This document shows, piece by piece, positions 54,989-62,526 of a stretch of DNA of 64,000 bases. Position 1 is the first letter of the stretch; every line of letters starts with the position of its first letter. The stretch covers positions 58,502 to 122,501 of the forward strand of contig PARI01000017.1 of the NCBI GenBank assembly GCA_002711415.1. The letters are read 5' to 3'. The notes below the pieces were generated by a model. That model saw only the letters and a program-made list of their open reading frames with translations. It was not told the DNA's origin and did no database searches. Position numbers and translations under genes: made by a program. Source of the DNA: Phycisphaerae bacterium. Lineage in GTDB: Bacteria > Planctomycetota > Phycisphaerae > Phycisphaerales > SM1A02.

Positions 54989-56638
54989 CTACTTCGTTCC
55001 AGTCGGATCCTCGATGGCTGGAGTGAGCCAGATCCTCTCGAGAACCATGCGCATCTGTTCCGAGGCGATGCTGGTATTCATGTATGACAGGCCCTTCTCG
55101 ATCGTCGTGGGCTGGTCCAGCTGGTATCCGATGAACGCGAGCAGCAATCCGTAGTTGGAGACATCGCGCCCTCTCTTGATCAGCTCCTGGATCGACTTGG
55201 TTGCAAGTCGAAGGCGAGTCTCGTTCGGCAGCAGGTCGACCGAGTACTTCGCAGCCGCCATCTCGGGGTAGTTCAACAGCAGCTTGTTCAATGACAGTGA
55301 TGCCGAGAGGTACAGCCCGGCACCCAGCTGCGAGTTCATCAGCCCTGCCAGTGCGAGGGGGTCTCCGGGAATGAAGATCAGTACATCCTCGAAGCACTTC
55401 TCCGCCTTGAAGTACTCGCCCTTTGCCAGGTGCCCGGATCCATTCTCCATGAGTGTGTCGATATGTCCTCGATCCTTGCCCGTGAGCTTGTCGATCGTGA
55501 CCCTGTGCTTCAGGATCGTGGCCATCTCATCCGGCGTGAGGTCGCTGTTTGTCTCGGGCTTGTTCCCCTCGGCACCGGCTGGATCCAGCTCCATGGGCTG
55601 CTCGACATCATCCTCGTCGGGAAGCAGGACACCCTGCGGTTCGATCTCGATGGACTGGTCCGGCTCCAACCGGTTCAGGGACTGATTCACTGACTTCATG
55701 TCCTCAATGACTTTCTTGATCAACTCGGGATTGGCATCGATGTTGACACTCGGATCATCGGCATATTCACGAATGATCTGCTCGAGGATCCTGTCGTAGT
55801 CGGTCTGGACATCCCTCAGCCTCTGGTCGAGCCTGAACTCGGCACCCATGTCGTTGAACGAAGCGTTCTCATCCGTTCCCCTGAAGCGATTGAACGGATC
55901 CGTAAACGGAACACCGTACTGATCCGCCGCCGTGGTGCCCGAAGCGATCTCGTGCTGCAGGTAGATGCGCTCGTACGGGGCGATTGGAAGCATCGACAGC
56001 CGATCATCCTCGTTGATCAGCTTCATGCCCTCAAGGGCCGAGCCCATCATGTGATAGATGTTGGTGGATTCCTCCTGTGAGTCCTGCACCAATCCCATGG
56101 AACTCGGGTTCACGGCCGTGTCCAGCAGGTTCCCGTTCGTGATCGCGTAGTTCTGCCTGTCAAGACGGATCCTGCTGTCGGTCAACTGCTGCACCTGCTG
56201 CAGGTTCAGCATGGACGGCGTGGTCGTGTAGTCCCGTCTGTACTCGAACATGCCCATGTTCTGTGCAAGGTTGAACTGGTCGTTCGCCCGGGGTGACATG
56301 ATCAGGATCGGGCTCGACAATGCACTGTATGAACGGAAGGTCTGCAGGTCGTCGGAGCCGACGCTTCCACGGAAGTCCTGGTCGGCGAAGTAGCCCACCG
56401 ATTCACGGAATCCCCGGCCACCCGCGATGTCGTTGGTGACGATGAGGTTCCTGGCGCGGTAGTCCACGGGTGGTATGGCGACATTACTCCCGTTGCCAAG
56501 GACGTTCGAGTTCGCATCAAGTACGTTTCCGGAGCCGAGTGCATCCTGCCCATGGGCCTGAGCGCATGAGATCATGGCACACGCCGCCAAGGGTGCGATC
56601 CTGATCAGAATCCGGGTTTGAAACATGCTCACGGACAA
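54989..56638 (-). CDS. Exported protein with TPR-like C-terminal region
   Basis: 549 residues. Signal peptide ending near AQAHGQ, a Asn/Asp/Gly-rich segment of about 150 residues without recognised domain, a central acidic helical region (about 260-360), and a C-terminal helical-repeat region (about 390-535; GHLAKGEYFKAEKCFEDVLIFIPGDPLALAGLMNSQLGAGLY matches a TPR pair). AGGAG lies 9 bases before the TTG at 56638 but 21 before the ATG at 56626, so TTG may be the true start. Function unknown. Confidence 0.72.
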   Translation of the reverse strand: MSVSMFQTRILIRIAPLAACAMISCAQAHGQDALGSGNVLDANSNVLGNGSNVAIPPVDYRARNLIVTNDIAGGRGFRESVGYFADQDFRGSVGSDDLQTFRSYSALSSPILIMSPRANDQFNLAQNMGMFEYRRDYTTTPSMLNLQQVQQLTDSRIRLDRQNYAITNGNLLDTAVNPSSMGLVQDSQEESTNIYHMMGSALEGMKLINEDDRLSMLPIAPYERIYLQHEIASGTTAADQYGVPFTDPFNRFRGTDENASFNDMGAEFRLDQRLRDVQTDYDRILEQIIREYADDPSVNIDANPELIKKVIEDMKSVNQSLNRLEPDQSIEIEPQGVLLPDEDDVEQPMELDPAGAEGNKPETNSDLTPDEMATILKHRVTIDKLTGKDRGHIDTLMENGSGHLAKGEYFKAEKCFEDVLIFIPGDPLALAGLMNSQLGAGLYLSASLSLNKLLLNYPEMAAAKYSVDLLPNETRLRLATKSIQELIKRGRDVSNYGLLLAFIGYQLDQPTTIEKGLSYMNTSIASEQMRMVLERIWLTPAIEDPTGTK

Positions 56639-56704
56639 TTCAAAGGGCTCCTGTGTTCTTCTTATTCTAGATGCCCGCCCCCCGTCGGAGGAGGTGCGTA
56701 TTCA

Positions 56705-57415
56705 TCATTTATCGGCAGAATCGCCGCCCATCCGGAGCTGCTCCTCGACCAGGTTTCTCATCGAATCGAGCTCGATCTCCGTCGTGAAGCATGCCAGATA
56801 GAGCATGCTGCCGTCCGACCACACCAGACTGGGAAGCTGGAATTCGGCCAGATCGGACTGGTCGCTCTGGTAGATGTCACCCGAGATCAGCGGCATTGGC
56901 CTGCTGAACATGTCGTAGATCACGTACTGGCCCGTGTCACGAAGCAGGTAGAGGTCGATGAAGCCCAGTGGATCACCAGGACGTCGTTCCGGGTTGGGCT
57001 GCATCCATGTCAGCTGGAGCGAGTCGCTCCAGCCCGGCAGTTCGACCGCCTCCACGCCGACGAGTTCGTATCCGAGTGATGGAACATCCGGGAGACTCAC
57101 ATTCATGTCGAACATCCGTTCGACCCTCGAGTCGAGATCGCTGTCGTCCAGGGGTGGCGGGTCGGGGTTATGGATCAGCCTGGTGATCACCCTGAGATGC
57201 AGGACGCTTGCAACGTCGACCACGTCACCGACCGCGACTCTCGGATTCCTCGCCGCTCGCTCGGTGATTCGTGGTCCGAAGATTCCGAACAGGATGGCGC
57301 CCAGGACGACCAGCAGCGAGCCGGCGATGGCCACGGCGCTGACGGCGTTCTGGTTGTCCCGTCCTGGCGCACCGGGAACGTGTTGCCGACGGGTGTTGTC
57401 ATCGTTCCGTTCCAT
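56705..57415 (-). CDS. Single-pass membrane protein of unknown function
   Basis: 236 residues. A charged N-terminus, one transmembrane helix at about 25-48 (SAVAIAGSLLVVLGAILFGIFG), then an extracytoplasmic domain of about 180 residues with strands such as YELVGVEAVELPGW and LVWSDGSMLYLACF. The arrangement resembles the sensor part of anti-sigma-like proteins, but no zinc finger is present. Divergent from metG. Confidence 0.65.
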   Translation of the reverse strand: MERNDDNTRRQHVPGAPGRDNQNAVSAVAIAGSLLVVLGAILFGIFGPRITERAARNPRVAVGDVVDVASVLHLRVITRLIHNPDPPPLDDSDLDSRVERMFDMNVSLPDVPSLGYELVGVEAVELPGWSDSLQLTWMQPNPERRPGDPLGFIDLYLLRDTGQYVIYDMFSRPMPLISGDIYQSDQSDLAEFQLPSLVWSDGSMLYLACFTTEIELDSMRNLVEEQLRMGGDSADK

Positions 57416-57491
57416 CGAGTCCTTTCCTGTGTTCCTGGTTCAAGGTACCACGGACGCCCGTGATTTGGACCCTTGGTATACTCCACCCTCC

Positions 57492-59045
57492 ATGAAGCAG
57501 CAGGCCGCGTACATCACTACGCCGATCTACTACGTCAACGACAAGCCGCACATCGGCCATGCCTATACGACCACGATCTGCGATGTCTGGGCACGGGCGA
57601 TGCGAGCATGTGGACGAGACGTCCACTTCCTGACCGGAACGGATGAACACGGATCGAAGGTCGAGAAGTCGGCCGGCGAACGTGGCGTCTCACCCCAGGA
57701 GCTCGCGGATGAGAATGCCGCCGAGTTCCGGAGCGTCATGCAGCTGTTCAATCTCACGAACGACGACTTCATCAGGACCACTGAGCAGCGACATGAAACC
57801 CAGGTCGCGAAGCTCATAGAGAAGCTCGCCGAGCAGGACGACATCTACCTGGGTGAGTTCGAGGGCTGGTACGACGAGGGGCAGGAAGAGTATCACACCG
57901 AAACCAAGGCGAAGGAACTCGAGTACAAGTCGCCGATCTCGGGCAAGCCGCTCGTTCGCGCCACGGAGACGAACTACTACTTCCGCCTGAGCCGCTACCA
58001 GGAGAAGCTTGAGAAGTTCTACGCCGAGAACCCCGAGTTCGTACGGCCCGAAGCGCGTCGCAACGAGGTCCTGGGCCGACTCCGGGAAGGCCTGCAGGAC
58101 GTACCGATCACCCGGACCAACTTCACATGGGGAATCCCATTTCCCGGTGACGATCAGCACGTCATTTACGTGTGGATCGATGCGCTCATGAACTACGCCA
58201 CCGCCCTTGGCATGGCCGATCCGGACAACAGCGACAAGTCGCGATACTGGCCCGCGACGTATCACGTCATCGGCAAGGAGATCCTGTGGTTCCACGCGGT
58301 GATCTGGCCGGCATTGCTGATGGCCCTGGAACTGCCCCAGCCCCGGTGCGTCTATGCGCATTCGTTCTGGATCAGCGAAGGCAAGAAGATGTCCAAGTCG
58401 CTCGGGAACTTCGTCGATCTCGCCGCGATCCAGGAGTACATCGGCACCTCCGGTCTCGACGCCCTGCGGTACTTCCTCGTGACCCAGGGGCCGCTCGGTG
58501 CAACCGATGCGGACTTCTCAAGGAGCCAGTTCCAGGAAACCTACACGACCGACCTGGTCAACACCGTCGGCAACTGCGCGAGCCGGACTTCCGCGATGAT
58601 CGGGAAGTACTGCTCTGGTGCCTGTCCGGCCGATACCGGCGAGTGCGCCGGTGGTCGCATTGAATGGCCTGAATTCACCGCATCGCAGGTGGATGCATCG
58701 ATCGCGGCGATGGAGAACCTCGACCTCGCCGGTGCCGTCGAAGCCGCGATGGCCATCGTGAGGAAGGTTGATGCCTTCATCAATGACACCGCTCCGTTCA
58801 AGCTGGCCAAGGACCCGGCCAACGCCGAGAGTGTGGGGAACATCCTCTATCGCTGTGCCGAGGCGATTCGAATCGCCGCCGCCCTGCTCGAGGCCGTGAT
58901 GCCGGAACAGATGACCGCGCTTCGCGCCGCATGGAACCTCGGCGGCCCGAGCGGGGATCTCCGCAAGGAATGCGAATGGGGAGGCCTGGAGGCAGGCACG
59001 GCGATCGAGAAGGTCGCGCTGTTCCCCCGTGTCGAACTGGATTAG
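57492..59045 (+). CDS. metG: Methionyl-tRNA synthetase
   Basis: 517 residues. Class I core: HIGH at residues 20-23 (YVNDKPHIGHAYTTT), the KMSKS loop near 300, and TRTNFTWGIPFPGDDQHVIYVWIDA. The CP domain lacks the zinc-binding cysteines (EGWYDEGQEEYHTETKAKEL), as in the Bacillus-type enzyme, and there is no C-terminal EMAP/tRNA-binding domain. The start at 57492 is set by homology; the frame to 56958 overlies the divergent gene. A TATACT at 57476-57481 so close to the ATG would give a nearly leaderless mRNA. Confidence 0.96.
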   Translation: MKQQAAYITTPIYYVNDKPHIGHAYTTTICDVWARAMRACGRDVHFLTGTDEHGSKVEKSAGERGVSPQELADENAAEFRSVMQLFNLTNDDFIRTTEQRHETQVAKLIEKLAEQDDIYLGEFEGWYDEGQEEYHTETKAKELEYKSPISGKPLVRATETNYYFRLSRYQEKLEKFYAENPEFVRPEARRNEVLGRLREGLQDVPITRTNFTWGIPFPGDDQHVIYVWIDALMNYATALGMADPDNSDKSRYWPATYHVIGKEILWFHAVIWPALLMALELPQPRCVYAHSFWISEGKKMSKSLGNFVDLAAIQEYIGTSGLDALRYFLVTQGPLGATDADFSRSQFQETYTTDLVNTVGNCASRTSAMIGKYCSGACPADTGECAGGRIEWPEFTASQVDASIAAMENLDLAGAVEAAMAIVRKVDAFINDTAPFKLAKDPANAESVGNILYRCAEAIRIAAALLEAVMPEQMTALRAAWNLGGPSGDLRKECEWGGLEAGTAIEKVALFPRVELD

Positions 59046-59067
59046 GTTCCACGAGCGTTTGAAACGG

Positions 59068-59916
59068 TCACTTGTCCTTCTTGTTCTTGTCCATGTCCTT
59101 GATCGCATCACCGATCCCCTTGATGGCATTGCCGATTCCCTGGCCCGTCTCGGAGCCGAGGTCCTGCAGGCTCTTGCTCAGGTCGATCGAGATGTTCCCC
59201 TTCTGCAGACCGGGGATCTGTCCAGCGACTGATCGGATTCCGTCGAGGGCATCCGCAGGAAGCAGTCCGCCGCCGTGTTCGATGATCGCGGTCATGACCG
59301 CCTGGTAGATCAAGCCGGACAACTGGGACATCAGCTGGCCCTTCGTGGAGTCGGTGCCGATGTTCTTGAGCTTGATCTGGTGGATCTTCAGTGATGAATC
59401 CGACTTCTTTCCCTTGATCGGGATATCCACGTGAACCTCGATGTCGGTGATCAGGATCTCGTCGATGTTGAAGGTTCTCTTGCTTGAAGGGCTTTCCTTG
59501 GCGGCCTCCTCCTGCTTTGTGTCCCCTTCCTTGAGATTGTTCATGACGACCTTGAAGTTCGAGCCGCCCGGTCCGGTCTCGAAGTAGCACTTGATTCCCT
59601 CGATGCTGATCCTCGGGATCTCGACATCGGAACCGATCATCGAAAGCAGGCCGGCCTCGCACGTCGCCTTGTTCAGGCTGAGCAGTTCGGGCGTCTCGTA
59701 TCCCTCGGGGTTGGAGACCTTCAGTCCCTCGATGTCGCAGTTGCCTCCGAAGAAGGAGAGCCCGACATGGGAGACCCTGGTCTTGACACCAAGTTCCGCC
59801 GTGGCTTCATGCTGGATCACTCCCTTGGCGATCTGGTTGATGGCCATGAACATGACCAGGATCCCGATGACGATGATGACCCCGATGGCGATGAGTACCT
59901 TGTATGTCTTCTTCAT
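59068..59916 (-). CDS. AsmA-like membrane-anchored protein
   Basis: 282 residues. One N-terminal transmembrane helix (about 6-30) followed by VIQHEATAELGVKTRVSHVGLSFFGGNCDIEGLKVSNPEGY, the beginning of AsmA-family proteins, in which long beta structures pass lipids or limit outer-membrane assembly. Shorter than AsmA (about 600), closer to the DUF748-like short type. C-terminus Lys/Asp-rich. AAGGA stands upstream of the ATG at 59916; the frame extends to 59955. Confidence 0.8.
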   Translation of the reverse strand: MKKTYKVLIAIGVIIVIGILVMFMAINQIAKGVIQHEATAELGVKTRVSHVGLSFFGGNCDIEGLKVSNPEGYETPELLSLNKATCEAGLLSMIGSDVEIPRISIEGIKCYFETGPGGSNFKVVMNNLKEGDTKQEEAAKESPSSKRTFNIDEILITDIEVHVDIPIKGKKSDSSLKIHQIKLKNIGTDSTKGQLMSQLSGLIYQAVMTAIIEHGGGLLPADALDGIRSVAGQIPGLQKGNISIDLSKSLQDLGSETGQGIGNAIKGIGDAIKDMDKNKKDK

Positions 59917-59973
59917 TGTGATCCTTCCTTGTTCCCGGCATGATCCGGCGCGCATCGCCTGGTGAGCCGATTC

Positions 59974-60900
59974 CTATCCCGCGTTGATGATGATATCCGC
60001 TATTCCGAGTCCACCCAGAACGCAGCTGATGATTCCATTGCACGTGAAGAACGCCATCGCGATTCTCGACATGCCCCATCGCCTCACCGTGAACTGCTCG
60101 TATGCCAGGGTCAGGCCGACGATGCCGACGCCGATCATGAACAGGAGACCGAACCGGCTTGAGAGCACGCCCGCCATGACCAGGCATGCGATGGCCGCAA
60201 GGTGAAGCAGCCTGCTCACCCACAATGCCCCGTCGGTTCCAAGCCTTGCAGGAATGCTGTGCAGTCCCGCCTCCCTGTCCACCGCCTCGTCCTGGAGGGC
60301 GTAGATGATGTCGAACCCCGAGACCCAGCAGGTGACCATTCCGGCGATCAGCCAGATGGAGGGCTCTCCAAGCGAGGCGGGGTCGATCGCGATCGCCGCT
60401 GCAACAGGGCTGATGCCGAGGCTCGTCCCGAGCCAGAGGTGGCAGAGGCTCGAGAACCTCTTGAACAGTCCGTAGCTGGTGATCCAGCCCAGCACCGGGA
60501 GGCAGAGCACCAGTGGCCACCAGTTGCCCCAGGCGAGACCGAACACCAGGCAGGTTGCGATGAACCCTCCCGATGCGATTGCAAGTGCCGACATGGCCGT
60601 CCCGAGCGTGAGCCTGCCCGATGGCAGTGCCCTGCCCGCTGTTCTCGGGTTGTCCGCATCGATGTTCCGATCAAGGATCCTGTTGGCGAGCATGGCCGCC
60701 GTCCTGGCGAACACCATCGCGAGCACGATGACCAGCAACTGCCATGCGAACCGGTTCCAGTCGATGGAGTTTTCGAAGGAGGCTGCCATGAAGGATGCCA
60801 GCAGGGCGAACGGCATCGCGAAGATGCTGTGGGCGATCTTGATGTCCATCGAGATCACGCCGAGCGCCGAGGTCGAAGGTGTTGCCGGTACCGATGCCAT
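59974..60900 (-). CDS. UbiA-family prenyltransferase
   Basis: 308 residues, about eight to nine transmembrane helices. Asp-rich motifs NRILDRNIDADNPRTAGRALPSG and DIIYALQDEAVDREAGLHSIP identify an aromatic prenyltransferase; the NPRT/RxLPxG pattern is seen in 4-hydroxybenzoate and futalosine-pathway menaquinone enzymes. So it attaches a polyprenyl chain in quinone synthesis; the exact acceptor is not certain. Start chosen at 60900; in-frame starts at 60944 and 60962 are possible. Diverges from proS. Confidence 0.88.
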   Translation of the reverse strand: MASVPATPSTSALGVISMDIKIAHSIFAMPFALLASFMAASFENSIDWNRFAWQLLVIVLAMVFARTAAMLANRILDRNIDADNPRTAGRALPSGRLTLGTAMSALAIASGGFIATCLVFGLAWGNWWPLVLCLPVLGWITSYGLFKRFSSLCHLWLGTSLGISPVAAAIAIDPASLGEPSIWLIAGMVTCWVSGFDIIYALQDEAVDREAGLHSIPARLGTDGALWVSRLLHLAAIACLVMAGVLSSRFGLLFMIGVGIVGLTLAYEQFTVRRWGMSRIAMAFFTCNGIISCVLGGLGIADIIINAG

Positions 60901-60996
60901 CTGCTGGGTTCCACGAGTGCAAGGATCCGTTCCGAGAGCGAACATGATACGCTTTGTGTCCATCAGGAGCCCAGTAAGGCAGCGCCAGGACCAGTC

Positions 60997-62526
60997 ATGA
61001 GCAAGCCAAGCACAGCAATCACACCGACCAGATCCGAGAACTACGCCGAGTGGTACCAGCAGGTTGTTCGTGCGGCCGACATGGCCGAGACGTCGCCCGT
61101 CCGTGGCTGCATGGTCATCAAGCCGTGGGGCTACGCCATCTGGGAGAACATGCAGTCGATCCTGGACGGGATGTTCAAGGAAACGGGGCACCAGAACGCC
61201 TACTTTCCCCTGTTCATCCCGTTGTCATTCCTTGAGAAGGAGGCCGAGCATGTCGAGGGCTTCGCCAAGGAGTGTGCCGTCGTCACGCACCACAGGCTCG
61301 AAGCCACTCCCGACGGCAGACTGGTGCCCGCTGGCGAGCTCGAAGAACCGCTCGTGGTCCGGCCGACCTCCGAGACCATCATCGGTGCAAGCTTCGCCAA
61401 GTGGATCCAGTCATACCGGGATCTCCCCCTGAAGATCAACCAGTGGGCCAACGTCGTTCGCTGGGAGATGCGGACCCGCCTGTTCCTTCGGACCGCCGAA
61501 TTCCTCTGGCAGGAGGGACATACCGCTCACGCCACTTCGGAGGAGGCCGTCGAGGAGACGATGCAGATGCTCGACGTCTACGCGACCTTCGCGGAGGACT
61601 CGATGGCGATGCCGGTGATCCGGGGCGAGAAGACCGAGGGTGAGCGGTTCCCGGGTGCGGTTCATACCTACTCGATCGAGGCGATGATGCAGGACAGGAA
61701 GGCCCTGCAGTCCGGGACGAGCCATTTCCTCGGACAGAACTTCTCCAGGGCGGCCCAGATCCAGTTCCTCGATGAGCAGGGACAGCAGGAACTGGCATGG
61801 ACCACCAGCTGGGGGGTCTCCACGAGGCTCGTCGGAGGCCTGATCATGACCCACGCCGACGATGATGGTCTTGTGCTGCCTCCGAAGCTGGCACCGATCC
61901 ATGTCGTGATCATTCCGATCGTGCACAAGGCCGATGATCCCGATGCGATCATGAGGTACTGCAACTCCATCGCTGCCGAGCTGTCCGCCACCCGCTTCGA
62001 CGACCGGCCGATCCGTGTCGAGGTCGATGATCGTGACATTCGTGGTGGAGACAAGGCCTGGCAGTGGATCAAGCGAGGTGTTCCCATCAGGCTCGAGGTC
62101 GGCCCACGTGACATGGCCGATGATGCCGTGTTCATGGCCAGGCGCGACAAGGGACTCAAGGAGAAGTCGGGTGTCCCGAGGCAGCAGTTCATCGAGACCA
62201 TCACGGACCTGCTCCAGGAGATCCAGGATTCGATCTACGCACGGGCCCTCGAGTTCAGGCAGGCGCACACTCGCACGATCGACTCCAAGGAGGAGTTCTA
62301 CGAGTTCTTCACTCCCGAGCATCGCGAGGAGAACAAGCCCGTCCCCGCCCATGGAGGCTTCGCGCTGACCCACTTCAATGGAAGCGTCGAACTGGAAGAC
62401 CAGATCGCCAAGGACCTGGCGGTCACCGTTCGCTGCATTCCGACCGAGATGGAATCCGAACCCGGCACATGCCCGTTCACCGGGCAACCAAGTCCTCAGC
62501 GGGTCGTATGGGCCAAGAGCTACTGA
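60997..62526 (+). CDS. proS: Prolyl-tRNA synthetase, archaeal/eukaryote-like type
   Basis: 509 residues, class II synthetase. Motif 2 region WANVVRWEMRTRLFLRTAEFLWQEGHTAHAT and motif 3 LVGGLIMTHADDDGLVLPPKLAP are evident, with anticodon-binding domain VIIPIVHKADD and the C-terminal zinc-like domain ending in EPGTCPFTGQPSPQRVVWAKSY. There is no editing (INS) domain, as in the short ProS type. AGGA stands 7 bases before the ATG at 60997. The 5' extension of the frame overlies the UbiA gene. Confidence 0.97.
   Translation: MSKPSTAITPTRSENYAEWYQQVVRAADMAETSPVRGCMVIKPWGYAIWENMQSILDGMFKETGHQNAYFPLFIPLSFLEKEAEHVEGFAKECAVVTHHRLEATPDGRLVPAGELEEPLVVRPTSETIIGASFAKWIQSYRDLPLKINQWANVVRWEMRTRLFLRTAEFLWQEGHTAHATSEEAVEETMQMLDVYATFAEDSMAMPVIRGEKTEGERFPGAVHTYSIEAMMQDRKALQSGTSHFLGQNFSRAAQIQFLDEQGQQELAWTTSWGVSTRLVGGLIMTHADDDGLVLPPKLAPIHVVIIPIVHKADDPDAIMRYCNSIAAELSATRFDDRPIRVEVDDRDIRGGDKAWQWIKRGVPIRLEVGPRDMADDAVFMARRDKGLKEKSGVPRQQFIETITDLLQEIQDSIYARALEFRQAHTRTIDSKEEFYEFFTPEHREENKPVPAHGGFALTHFNGSVELEDQIAKDLAVTVRCIPTEMESEPGTCPFTGQPSPQRVVWAKSY

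Noticed and set aside
57458-57491. Sigma-70 promoter for metG
   Set aside because: TATACT at 57476-57481 has no -35 element at the right distance, so it is only mentioned in the gene entry.
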